64,000 nt of DNA from Oxalobacteraceae bacterium (GTDB lineage Bacteria > Pseudomonadota > Gammaproteobacteria > Burkholderiales > Burkholderiaceae_D), in assembly GCA_013284265.1 (NCBI GenBank), contig JABTBR010000013.1, forward strand, positions 61,217-125,216, in the 5' to 3' direction. The notes under the pieces are model-generated. The model was not told the origin of the DNA, did no database searches, and worked only from the letters and a program-made list of their open reading frames with translations. The position numbers were made by a program, and so were the translations under genes. Of the stretch, positions 52,757 through 61,352 are shown one piece after another (position 1 is the stretch's first letter; each line of letters opens with the position of its first letter).

Positions 52757-53188
52757 TCAGTAGCGTACCAGCGCTTCGCCGGACTTGCCGGCGGCTTCCT
52801 TGAGCAGGTGACTGGCGCTCAGTTCGTTCACGGTGGCGGGACCGTTGAGGGCACTCGACTGGCGGTGCATTTCCACCAGACCGGCGGCGGCCTGGGAATC
52901 GCCGGCACGCGCGGCCTGTTCGAACAATTGTTTCGCTTCGCTGCGTTTGGCCGGGTTATTCAGGTAGCGGATCGCCAGCTCGCGCTGCGCCACCGGCGAA
53001 CCCTGTTCCGCCCATTCCAGCAGACGCCGTTCGGCGGCCGTTTGGGGCAGGGGGCCGAGCTGCATGGCGGCCGCTTCAATCACCGTCGGCGACGGCATCT
53101 CGTCTTCCTGGGCTTGACAGGCGATCAAAGCACCTATCAACAGCAGGAAGGACGACACCAGCACGCCAGACTTGTTGAATAATTCCAT
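52757..53188 (-). CDS. Small lipoprotein with Sel1-like repeats
   Basis: A 143-residue protein. A signal peptide ends in the lipobox LIAC (Cys24). The rest contains one to two Sel1/TPR-like helical repeats, recognisable in AERRLLEWAEQGSPVAQRELA and AKQLFEQAARAGDSQAAAG. Such lipoproteins usually mediate protein contacts in the periplasm. The start MELFNKS was chosen because it gives a proper signal peptide; the 28-residue upstream extension does not. It lies 203 bp upstream of prkA on the same strand, with a gap that makes separate transcription likely. Function unknown. Confidence 0.7.
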   Translation of the reverse strand: MELFNKSGVLVSSFLLLIGALIACQAQEDEMPSPTVIEAAAMQLGPLPQTAAERRLLEWAEQGSPVAQRELAIRYLNNPAKRSEAKQLFEQAARAGDSQAAAGLVEMHRQSSALNGPATVNELSASHLLKEAAGKSGEALVRY

Positions 53189-53566
53189 GTACAAATAACC
53201 CTTAGTGAAAATCTGCGACAGCGCCGACCTTCCATCGAGCTGGCTCGGGAAGCTTACGACGCACTGCAACATTATACTTGCTCTGGTGTAAATTGTCTAA
53301 GTCGCAACGGGAGGGTGTCGTTTTGACAACCAGAGTCAGCACATTCATGACAGTTTCACATTTTTACGACGACGGTGGCGATCTTAACATGAACAATTTC
53401 GCTGCAAGAGCGCGCACGCCGTTTTGCCTGTAACAAGTGTAACGATTCGTTAACAGCGATTGCGGGCGGGGAAGGGAGGGAATTGGCTGCTATGCAGCAA
53501 GAGTGATTATTCGTCCTGGCCTACCAATTGGCCGGGCCTAGCCTGCATTGCGCAGGCCACCCCCAC
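53189..53566. other. 378-bp non-coding stretch
   Basis: No convincing gene. The left half is AT-rich and should contain the promoter of the small lipoprotein gene. The right half has two short inverted repeats near 53535-53570, gcctgc/gcaggc and cccac/gtggg, the latter straddling the stop codon of the Hpt gene. They may end Hpt transcription, but no T run follows. Confidence 0.4.
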
Positions 53567-53971
53567 TCAGGTGGGAGCGCCGTCCGCGCCTTCGTAGGCG
53601 GCCAGCCAGCGCTGCGCATGCAACAGCACCCGCAGGTATTCCTCTTCGGCCCGCGCCTGCAAGGACGCAAAATCGGCCGTGCGTTGTTCCGACAGCGCCG
53701 TTTCGAAAGCCAGCGCGGCATAGACGAAGCGTTTTGCGCCCAGTGAGCCGATCGAACCACGCAGCACGTGGAAAATCCTGCCCGCATCGGCCTGGCGTCC
53801 CTGCTGCATCGCCGCGATCACCTGATCGAGCGGCTCGCGTCCCGGCGCACAGGCATCGCGCACGATCTTGGCGACGATGGCGCGTGCCTTGTCGTCGTCG
53901 CCCATGTATTTAATCAGACTGTCGACCGAGAATACCGGAGTATGTTCGTCATTGGGAATGGCATCGGCCAT
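53567..53971 (-). CDS. Hpt domain phosphotransfer protein
   Basis: A 134-residue, single-domain histidine phosphotransfer protein. The motif FHVLRGSIGSLGA supplies the phospho-accepting His68 with the usual Lys replaced by Arg. The helices around it match a four-helix bundle of Hpt proteins. The ATG has GGAG eight bases upstream and was preferred to a TTG four codons earlier. No kinase or receiver gene is adjacent, so its relay partners are unknown; it could serve a phosphorelay encoded elsewhere, for example one that controls exopolysaccharide. Confidence 0.82.
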   Translation of the reverse strand: MADAIPNDEHTPVFSVDSLIKYMGDDDKARAIVAKIVRDACAPGREPLDQVIAAMQQGRQADAGRIFHVLRGSIGSLGAKRFVYAALAFETALSEQRTADFASLQARAEEEYLRVLLHAQRWLAAYEGADGAPT

Positions 53972-54132
53972 ATTTCGCTCCAATTAAGATTGCCAAGCCA
54001 CATGATACTCGCTGGAACGGCAATGCCAAGCACAGTTTGCCATGCCGCCGGCTAGCGTCAGGATGATGAATACAGGATTGCTTTGTTTGCGCAAAGAAAT
54101 GGCGCAAACAAAGCTGAGTCGCTGCCTCTATA

Positions 54133-57100
54133 TTAAGCGTCCTGCACCAATGCCGCCTTTTCTCCCCGCCAATGTGCCATGCGATACAGTACCGGCAGTA
54201 CCAGCAAGGTCAGGAAGGTCGACGACAGGATGCCGCCGATCACCACCGTCGCCAGCGGCCGCTGCACTTCGGCGCCGGTGCCGTTCGCGATGGCCATCGG
54301 CACGAAGCCGAGCGAAGCGACCATCGCCGTCATCAGCACCGGCCGCAGCCGTGTCAGTGCGCCGTTGCGGATCGCTTCCTCCAGCGCCTGGCCCTGTTCG
54401 CGCAGCCCGCGCACGAAGGCGATCAGCACCAGCCCGTTGAGTACGGCCACCCCGGACAGCGCGATGAAGCCCACCGCCGCCGAAATCGACAGCGGCAGGT
54501 CGCGCAGCCACAAGGCCAGCAGGCCGCCGGTCAGCGCGAATGGAATCCCGGTAAACACCAGCAAGCCATCCTTGATATTGTTGAACATCAGGTACAGCAA
54601 TCCGAACACCAGCAGCAGGGCGCCCGGCACCACCAGTTGCAAGCGCTTGCCGGCCGATTGCAGGTTGTCGAACTGGCCGCCCCATTCGGTCCAGTAGCCT
54701 GGCGGCAGCTTGGCGCGCTGGCGCAAGCTCTGTTGGGCCTCCGCCACGAAGGAACCGATATCGCGGCCGCGGACATTGGCTGAAATCACCACCCGGCGCT
54801 TGCCGTTCTCGCGGCTGACCTGGTTCGGTTCCGGCCCGAATTCCAGGCTGGCCAGCTCGGCCAGCGGGATTGTGCTCGCCCGCGCGCCCGCGCGTCCATC
54901 CGGCCCGGCCGGCAGCCGCACCGGCAGGCGCCGGATCGCCTCCACATCGTTGCGCAACTGCTCAGGCAGCCGCACTACGATATTGAAGCGGCGGTCGCCT
55001 TCGAACACCACGCCCGCCTCGCGTCCGCCCACGGCGATCGCCAGCACATCCTGCACCTCGGCCACGCTCAAGCCGTAACGCGCCGCGCGCTCGCGATCGA
55101 CCTTCATGGTCAGCATCGGCAAGCCCTCGGTCTGCTCCACCTTCACTTCCGAGGCGCCGGGAATCTGCTGCAGCAGCGCCGCCATGGCGGCTGCCGAGCT
55201 GTTCAGCTGGTCCAGGTCGTCGCCGAACAGCTTGATCGCCAGATCGCTGCGCACGCCCGAAATCAATTCATTGAAGCGCAGCTGAATAGGCTGGGAAAAC
55301 TCATAGCTGCTGCCCGGCAGTTTATTCGCGCTGGCCTGGATCGCCGCGATCAGTTCGTCGCGGCTGCGGCGCGGCTTGGGCCACAGCCGTTCCGGTTTCA
55401 GCATGATGTAGCTGTCGGCCGCGTTCGGCGGCATTGGATCGGTGGCCACCTCGGCCGTGCCTATGCGCGCGAACATCCGCTCGATTTCCGGGAATTCGCG
55501 CACCAGCTGGCGTTCGAGCTGGCTCTGCATCGCCACCGACTGGTTCAGACTGGTACCGGGCACGCGCAGGGTCAGCACCGCCAGATCGCCCTCGTTCAGG
55601 CTGGGCACGAACTCGCTGCCCAGGCGTGTCACCAGCAGCCCCGACAGCAGCACCGTCGCGGCAGCGAAAGTCAAGACCACCGGCTGGTTGGCCAGCATCG
55701 CATCGAGCACTGGCGCATACCAGCGCCGCGCCGCGCGCATCAGGGCGTTCTCGTGTTCGGCCACGCGCTTGCCGATGAACAGCGCCACCGCCGCCGGAAT
55801 GAAGGTCAGCGACAAGATCATTGCGCCCAGCAGCGCGATCACCACCGTGTAGGCCATAGGATGGAACATGCGTCCTTCCACGCCGCCCAGCGCGAAGATG
55901 GGCAGATACACGATCATGATGATCAACTGGCCGAACAGTAGCGGCCGGCGCGATTCGCGCGCTGCGGCGCGCACCTCGGCCAGCCGTTCCGGCAAGCTCA
56001 GCGGCCGTCCCAGCCTGAGTTGCTCATGCGCCAGCCGGCGCACGCAGTTTTCCACGATCACCACGGCGCCATCGATGATGATGCCGAAGTCCAGCGCACC
56101 CAGACTCATCAGATTGGCACTGACGTGATTGCCCACCATGCCGGAAAACGTAAACAGCATGGCCAGCGGTATCACCAGCGCCGTCAGCAGGGCCGCGCGT
56201 AGATTTCCCAGGAACAGGAACAGCACCGCCACCACCAGCACCGCGCCCTCCAGCAAATTCTGGCGCACCGTCGCAATGGCCCGGTCCACCAGCACCGTCC
56301 GGTTATAGACCGTGGGGGCATAAATGCCCGGGGGCAGGGTACGATTGATCTCCAGCATGCGCCGGTTGACGGCATCGGCCACGGTGCGGCTGTTCTCGCC
56401 GATCAGCATGAACACCGTGCCCAACACCACCTCGCGGCCATTTTCCGTGGCCGCGCCGGTGCGCAATTCCTCGCCCAGCGACACTTCGGCCACCTGGCCC
56501 AGCCGCACCGGCACGCCTTGCGGCGTACCCACCACGATCTGGCGCAGCTCTTCCAGCGAGGCAATCTGCCCCGGTGCCCGCACCAGGAACTGTTCGCCGC
56601 GCTTCTCGATGAAGCCGGCGCCCACGGTGCCGTTGTTCTTTTCCACGGCCGCCAGCAGATCGGCCATCGCCAGTCCGCGCGCCGCCAGCTGGGCCGGCAG
56701 CGGCGCGATCTGGTAAGCCTTGGTATGGCCGCCGATGGAATTGATTTCCGTCACGCCCGGCACATTGCGCAGTTGCGGCTTGATGATCCAGTCCTGGATT
56801 TCGCGCAGATCGGCCGGGGTATAGGGCGAACCGTCGGGCTTGCGGGCATCGTCGCGCGCTTCCACGGTCCAGTAATAAATCTCGCCCAGCCCGGTCGATA
56901 CCGGTCCCAGCGCCGGCGCAATGCCGGCCGGCAGCAGGGTACGCGCCTGCGCGATCCGTTCCGCGATCAGCTGGCGCGCGAAGTACAGATCGGTGCCATC
57001 CTTGAAGATCACCGTCACCTGCGACAGGCCGTAGCGCGACAGCGAACGGGTCTGCTCCAGATGGGGCAGGCCGGCCATCGCCGTTTCTATCGGCAGGGTG

Positions 57101-57294
57101 ATGCGCTGTTCGGTTTCCAGCGGCGAATAGCCGGCCGCCGCCGTATTGATCTGTACCTGCACATTGGTAATGTCGGGTACCGCGTCGATCGGCAGGCGCT
57201 GGTAGTTATACACGCCCAGCGCGGCCATGGCCAGCACGGCAAGCAACACCAGCCAGCGCCGTTCGATGGCAAAGTCGATGAGTTTCTCAAACAT
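54133..57294 (-). CDS. czcA: Heavy-metal RND efflux pump, CzcA/CusA family
   Basis: A 1053-residue inner-membrane RND transporter. It has twelve expected membrane segments and two large periplasmic loops. In the fourth segment DFGIIIDGAVVIVEN (about 400) carries the proton-relay acids of the heavy-metal efflux subfamily, closer to the Co/Zn/Cd (HME1) form than to copper pumps. Late segments show GVAVLNGLVLIAF. It exports divalent cations by proton antiport with the periplasmic and outer-membrane partners encoded just upstream. Nine bases separate it from the fusion-protein gene, and GAGGCGGCCCC precedes the ATG. Metal specificity is inferred. Confidence 0.93.
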   Translation of the reverse strand: MFEKLIDFAIERRWLVLLAVLAMAALGVYNYQRLPIDAVPDITNVQVQINTAAAGYSPLETEQRITLPIETAMAGLPHLEQTRSLSRYGLSQVTVIFKDGTDLYFARQLIAERIAQARTLLPAGIAPALGPVSTGLGEIYYWTVEARDDARKPDGSPYTPADLREIQDWIIKPQLRNVPGVTEINSIGGHTKAYQIAPLPAQLAARGLAMADLLAAVEKNNGTVGAGFIEKRGEQFLVRAPGQIASLEELRQIVVGTPQGVPVRLGQVAEVSLGEELRTGAATENGREVVLGTVFMLIGENSRTVADAVNRRMLEINRTLPPGIYAPTVYNRTVLVDRAIATVRQNLLEGAVLVVAVLFLFLGNLRAALLTALVIPLAMLFTFSGMVGNHVSANLMSLGALDFGIIIDGAVVIVENCVRRLAHEQLRLGRPLSLPERLAEVRAAARESRRPLLFGQLIIMIVYLPIFALGGVEGRMFHPMAYTVVIALLGAMILSLTFIPAAVALFIGKRVAEHENALMRAARRWYAPVLDAMLANQPVVLTFAAATVLLSGLLVTRLGSEFVPSLNEGDLAVLTLRVPGTSLNQSVAMQSQLERQLVREFPEIERMFARIGTAEVATDPMPPNAADSYIMLKPERLWPKPRRSRDELIAAIQASANKLPGSSYEFSQPIQLRFNELISGVRSDLAIKLFGDDLDQLNSSAAAMAALLQQIPGASEVKVEQTEGLPMLTMKVDRERAARYGLSVAEVQDVLAIAVGGREAGVVFEGDRRFNIVVRLPEQLRNDVEAIRRLPVRLPAGPDGRAGARASTIPLAELASLEFGPEPNQVSRENGKRRVVISANVRGRDIGSFVAEAQQSLRQRAKLPPGYWTEWGGQFDNLQSAGKRLQLVVPGALLLVFGLLYLMFNNIKDGLLVFTGIPFALTGGLLALWLRDLPLSISAAVGFIALSGVAVLNGLVLIAFVRGLREQGQALEEAIRNGALTRLRPVLMTAMVASLGFVPMAIANGTGAEVQRPLATVVIGGILSSTFLTLLVLPVLYRMAHWRGEKAALVQDA

Positions 57295-57303
57295 GGGGCC
57301 GCC

Positions 57304-58470
57304 TCAATGCCCTTCCTCGGCGCTGGATTTCCCCTGCTCCGATTTGATGATGAAACTGCCCGCCGCCGCATACGCCGCGCCCGCCTGCACACCCTTGACG
57401 ATCTCGATCAGCTTGCCGTCGCCGCGGCCGGTTTCCACTTCCTGCGCCAGGAAGCCGCCCGCCACCCGCAGATAGACCACAGTCTTGCCGTCCAGCGATT
57501 GCAGCGCCGCGCGCAACACCGTCACCGGCGCCCGCACTTCCGGCGCCTCGACCCGCACGCTGGCAAATTGCCCCGGCCGCCATTCCCCCTTGGGATTGGC
57601 CAGCACGATGCGCGCGCTGGCGGTGCGCGACTGTTCGCCCAGCGCCGCGCTCACATAACTGATGCTGGCTTTGGCGGTGGCGCCGTCGGCACTGATGCTC
57701 GCGCTGCTGCCGCTACGCACCAGCGCCAGATCGCGCGCCGGCACGTTTACGTCCAGCCACAGGCTGCCCAGATCGGAAATGGTCAGCACGGGCGCATCCT
57801 CGCGCACCGTCTCGCCCACGTTTAATTTACGTTCGACGATCACGCCGTCGAAGGGCGCCTTGAGCTGGAAGCGGTTCAAGCCCTGCGCGCCGCTGCCGTC
57901 CACCCCCATGGCCGCGAGTTTCTCGCGCAGATTCCGTTCGGCGATGCCCGCTTCGCGCCAGGCCTGCTCGGCCTGCAGATAATCCTGCTGGGCCGAAATC
58001 TGCTCTTCCCACAGTTTCTTTTCGCGCTGATAGGTCGCGCGCGCCAGCTCCAGGCGGCGCTGCGCCGTCTGCCAGTCGCTGCGCAGATCGGCCACCGCGC
58101 CACTGGCGATGACCGCCAGCACCTGTCCGCGCTTGACCTGTTGTCCGAGACTGACGGGTACGGCTTCCACCAGGCCGGCCACCCGCGCCACCAGGCGCGC
58201 GGTGTGATCTTCGTTGAGGCGGATATCGCCGGGCAGTTGCACGCCGTCTTTCAAGGTGGCGGCCTCGGCCTTGCGCACATCGATGGCGGCGCTGCGGATC
58301 TGCGCATCGCTCAATGCCACTTTGCCGGCCACGACCTGCGCATCTTCCTGATGGCTGTCGTGCGCCGGTTCGCCGGCCGGCGCATGGCGGCCACTGCCGA
58401 GTATCAAGGCCGCCAGGATGGCGCTGAGCGCCACGATGGCGGCAATACTGAGTGTTTGTTTCCGGTTCAT
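57304..58470 (-). CDS. czcB: Periplasmic adaptor (membrane fusion) protein, CzcB-like
   Basis: A 388-residue HlyD-type adaptor. One N-terminal membrane anchor is followed by a short His-rich stretch (HAPAGEPAHDSHQED). Lipoyl/barrel-sandwich halves follow (RLVARVAGLVEAVPVSLGQQVKRGQ and LKAPFDGVIVERKLNVGETV) around a coiled hairpin rich in Gln, Ala and Arg. The C-terminal domain includes GEWRPGQFASVRVEAP. It links the RND pump to the outer-membrane channel. The start was set at MNRKQT after GGGAGCAGCA; a TTG four codons earlier is unlikely. ATGA couples it to the channel gene. Confidence 0.93.
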   Translation of the reverse strand: MNRKQTLSIAAIVALSAILAALILGSGRHAPAGEPAHDSHQEDAQVVAGKVALSDAQIRSAAIDVRKAEAATLKDGVQLPGDIRLNEDHTARLVARVAGLVEAVPVSLGQQVKRGQVLAVIASGAVADLRSDWQTAQRRLELARATYQREKKLWEEQISAQQDYLQAEQAWREAGIAERNLREKLAAMGVDGSGAQGLNRFQLKAPFDGVIVERKLNVGETVREDAPVLTISDLGSLWLDVNVPARDLALVRSGSSASISADGATAKASISYVSAALGEQSRTASARIVLANPKGEWRPGQFASVRVEAPEVRAPVTVLRAALQSLDGKTVVYLRVAGGFLAQEVETGRGDGKLIEIVKGVQAGAAYAAAGSFIIKSEQGKSSAEEGH

Positions 58471-59801
58471 TGCTGCTCCCAATCGGGTGTCATGCTGCTG
58501 ATGCCTAACAAGGCTTGGATATCGATGGCGGCCGCGTGCATCTCGGCCAGTGCGCGCACGCGCGCCGCGCGCGCCTGCACCAGGCTGCGTTGCGCGTCCA
58601 GCACATCGAGGAAATTGAATTTGCCAAACTGGAAGCCCTTCAGGCTGGCGCCATGGGCCGAGATGGCGGCCGGCAGGATCTCGTCGGCCACCATCGCTGC
58701 CTCGTCCCGGCTGGCCTGCCAGCGCGCATGGGCCTGCTGCAAGCCGCTGAGCAGCTGCAGTTCGGCGGCGCGCACTTCTTCGCGCGCCTGCTCGCTGCGG
58801 CTGAGCGCCTCGCGCAGATTGCCCTGGTTGGTGTCGAACAAGGGCAGGGGCAGCGATAGCCCGAGCACCGCCTGATTGCGGCCCAGTTCGGCGTCGCGTT
58901 TGGCGCCCACGCTGAGCGTCAGGTCGGGGCTGCGCCGCGCCGACTCCAGTTGCGTCAGCGCCTGGCGCCGCGCCAGCTCCATCCGGGCGCGTTGCAGCGA
59001 TGGCGCCTGCGCGGCCCGCAGCAGCAGTTGCGCCAGCGGCGGCAGTTCCGGCGCGGCCTCGCCTTGCGCAGCGGTCAGCGCGCCAGTCCGCGGGGCGGCC
59101 AGTGCCGCCAGCGGCCCGGCGCTATCGGCCTGTGCGCCCCAGCGCGCCATCAGACGGCTGCGCGAACGCATTAGCTCGCTACCGGCCTGGGCCACTTCAA
59201 TGCGCGCGCCCGCCAATGCCACGCTGGCCTTGCTCGCTTCCACCGGCGATATCTTGCCGGCGGCCAGGCGCTGCTCGGCGGCACCACTGGCTTGCTCGGC
59301 CAGCTGCCTGGCCGCGCGCGCCAGTTGTTCGCGTTCCTGCGCGGTCTGCACCGCCAGGTAGTCCTGCATCACGGCGGCACGCAGCGTGGCCTGTTTCAGC
59401 GTCAGGTCCAGCGCCGCCAGATCGCGGCCGCGTTCGGCCGCGCTGACGCGGGCGCCACGCTTGCCGCCCAGTTCGATCGGCTGGCTCAGCACCAGGGTGG
59501 ACGTACGGCTGGCGCGCTGGCGGTCTTCCAGTGTCAGCGACAGGCTGGGATTGGGGCGTGCGCCCGCTTGCTGCAGCATGCCTGCGCTGGCCGCCGCTTC
59601 ATGGCTGGCGGCCGCCAGTTCCGGGCTGCCGCGCAAGGCCAGTACCAGCGCTTGTGCCAGGGTGAGTGTCAATGGCGCCGCGCTGGCGTCCACCGACAGT
59701 GGGCCGCCAGAGGGCGGCAGAGTGTTTTGGGCAGCCGCAGGCAAGGCGAGCAGCGCCGCCATAGCCAGGGTTGCCCAGGAAATGGGTACAGTCATTTGCA
59801 T
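58467..59801 (-). CDS. czcC: Outer-membrane efflux channel, CzcC/TolC-like
   Basis: A 444-residue TolC-family protein. A signal peptide covers about 1-25 (ending LPAAAQ). Two helical-barrel repeats follow, typical in ASHEAAASAGMLQQAGARPNPSL and LEDRQRASRTSTLVLSQPIELGGKR. FNFLDVLDAQRSLVQARAARV near the C-terminus is the family signature of the second repeat. The ATG of MQMTVP was preferred because GGAG lies six bases upstream; two further ATGs occur nearby. It heads the three-gene pump operon, with a CzcI-like gene 153 bp upstream on the same strand. Confidence 0.9.
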   Translation of the reverse strand: MQMTVPISWATLAMAALLALPAAAQNTLPPSGGPLSVDASAAPLTLTLAQALVLALRGSPELAAASHEAAASAGMLQQAGARPNPSLSLTLEDRQRASRTSTLVLSQPIELGGKRGARVSAAERGRDLAALDLTLKQATLRAAVMQDYLAVQTAQEREQLARAARQLAEQASGAAEQRLAAGKISPVEASKASVALAGARIEVAQAGSELMRSRSRLMARWGAQADSAGPLAALAAPRTGALTAAQGEAAPELPPLAQLLLRAAQAPSLQRARMELARRQALTQLESARRSPDLTLSVGAKRDAELGRNQAVLGLSLPLPLFDTNQGNLREALSRSEQAREEVRAAELQLLSGLQQAHARWQASRDEAAMVADEILPAAISAHGASLKGFQFGKFNFLDVLDAQRSLVQARAARVRALAEMHAAAIDIQALLGISSMTPDWEQQ

Positions 59802-59954
59802 CGAATTCTCCATGTGTTGAACGAGGGAATCCGGCAAGGCAGGCCAGGCGTGTGCGCGAAGTAGCGCAGCCTCGGCTCACGTCGAAGTGAGCCATGGCGC
59901 TAGAACTGCGCAGACGAAAGTATTAGGACAGGAAAAGAGTCGCCGCGTGCCGGA

Positions 59955-60308
59955 TCAGACGGCGTGCGGCCATTGCGGCCGTTCGGGGCGGGGGAACACG
60001 TGCGAAACGAACAGAACGCCAGCGCCGGGCGGCACGGCGGAGCGGTCGACCAGCGTCGGCATTTTACGTACCGACGGCGCCGACATGAAACCGACACTGC
60101 CCAGGAAGCATAGCGCGCAATGCACGTCGATGCTGGACTGGCTGGCCACATGCGCCTTGACTGGCGTGGCGCGGCTCTGTTCCGCCGGCTCATCGTCGCA
60201 AGGCTTGTGCATGCTGCCCTTGGTATAGCCGCAGCACAGATCGACGGCAGCCAGGGTGACCTGGACCGGCAATATCAGCAACAGCAAAATAACAAGGAAT
60301 CGGCGCAT
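59955..60308 (-). CDS. czcI: CzcI-like small periplasmic protein
   Basis: A 117-residue protein with a clear signal peptide (MRRFLVILLLLILPVQVTLAA). The mature part carries Cys and His pairs (LCCGYTKGSMHKPC, VHCALCF) that could bind metal. Size, position and the N-terminus agree with the CzcI family, which precedes czcCBA genes and is thought to modulate the metal response. The start follows the signal-peptide Met; an upstream extension has no ribosome site. It reads away from the carbonic anhydrase gene. The assignment is by resemblance and context. Confidence 0.65.
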   Translation of the reverse strand: MRRFLVILLLLILPVQVTLAAVDLCCGYTKGSMHKPCDDEPAEQSRATPVKAHVASQSSIDVHCALCFLGSVGFMSAPSVRKMPTLVDRSAVPPGAGVLFVSHVFPRPERPQWPHAV

Positions 60309-60483
60309 GGGCGCGATTGTAGCCGGAAACGCCAGCGCGCGCACTGACTGATATGTTCACAAGCATAAAGCACTGCGGCTGCTGCCTATATCGCAAACGT
60401 AACAATTTTGCTAGCATCAGTGCCCACGGCGCGTTTCATTAGAGGCGCGCTTTCCTCACCGAATTTGCCCATGGAGATGCTTG

Positions 60484-61233
60484 ATGAAAAAAATTATACT
60501 GCCAGCACTGTTGGCCTTGGCTTTCACTTCCGCTTCCGCTGCGGAAAAAACAGCCGAAGCGCCGCACTGGAGCTACCAGGGCCACGCCGGCGCTTCCCAT
60601 TGGGGCGACCTGCAATCCGACTTCGCCACCTGCAAACTGGGTACCGAGCAATCGCCTATCGATATCCGTGGCGCCGTCAACGCCGATCTGCCGGCGCTGG
60701 GCTTCCAGTACGTCCCCTCGAAAGCGGAAGTGGTCAACAACGGCCACACGATCCAGGTCAATCTGGCCGCTGGCAGCACGGTAAAGCTGGCGTCCGGCGA
60801 CTACCAGCTGCTGCAATGGCATGTGCATACGCCGAGCGAAGAAAAGGTCAACGGCAAGGCTTACCCGCTGGTGGCCCACCTGGTGCACAAAAATGCGGAC
60901 GGCAAGCTGGCCGTCGTCGCCGTGCTGTTCAAGCAGGGTAAATCGAATCCGGTGCTGGCCAAGGTCTTCGCCGCGATGCCGGCCAAGGCCGATCAGAAGG
61001 CTGAACTGGCCGAAGACTTCAACCCGGCCGATCTGCTGCCGGCCAAGCAGGGCTACTACGCCTTCAAAGGCTCGCTGACCACGCCGCCGTGCAGCGAAGG
61101 CGTGCAATGGCAGGTGCTGAAACAGCCGGTGGAAATGTCGGCCGCCCAGCTGAAAACCTTCCGCAAACTGTACCCGATGAACGCGCGTCCGGTACAGCCG
61201 CTGAATGGCCGTACCTTGCAGCAAAGCCAGTAA
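60484..61233 (+). CDS. cah: Alpha-class carbonic anhydrase, periplasmic
   Basis: A 249-residue protein with a cleavable signal peptide (about 1-20, SASAAE). The predicted zinc ligands are His113 and His115 in QWHVHTPSEE and His132 in AHLVHKN. The pair Cys50 and the Cys of PPCSEG can form the usual disulfide. QSPIDI and SLTTPPCSEGVQW are family signatures. It hydrates CO2 to bicarbonate in the periplasm. The ATG follows GGAGATGCTTG; a TTG directly before it is not needed. It is divergent from the czcI-like gene across 175 bp, where a shared metal-responsive control would be possible. Confidence 0.96.
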   Translation: MKKIILPALLALAFTSASAAEKTAEAPHWSYQGHAGASHWGDLQSDFATCKLGTEQSPIDIRGAVNADLPALGFQYVPSKAEVVNNGHTIQVNLAAGSTVKLASGDYQLLQWHVHTPSEEKVNGKAYPLVAHLVHKNADGKLAVVAVLFKQGKSNPVLAKVFAAMPAKADQKAELAEDFNPADLLPAKQGYYAFKGSLTTPPCSEGVQWQVLKQPVEMSAAQLKTFRKLYPMNARPVQPLNGRTLQQSQ

Positions 61234-61262
61234 CTAAGTCGCTGAGTAACTAAGTCGCTGAG
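61231..61262 (+). repeat. 16-bp tandem duplication covering the cah stop codon
   Basis: Two exact copies of taactaagtcgctgag follow one another. The first begins with the TAA stop of the carbonic anhydrase gene, so the duplication lies just after the coding sequence and does not change the protein. Confidence 0.95.
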
Positions 61263-61285
61263 TAAAATATCGTCGCGCAACAATC

Positions 61286-61316
61286 GGGGGCGGCGGGCAC
61301 AGAGCCGGCCGCCCCC
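61286..61316 (+). terminator. Probable intrinsic terminator between cah and the substrate-binding gene
   Basis: A perfect nine-base-pair stem (gggggcggc with gccgccccc) encloses a 13-base loop. It lies 50 bases after the cah stop and 36 bases beyond the stop of the convergent gene. Only a short T pair follows, so it may work in both directions but weakly. Confidence 0.5.
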
Positions 61317-61352
61317 TTCAAGGCTCGCCTCGTTTAAGGGAGCACGCGCCGT

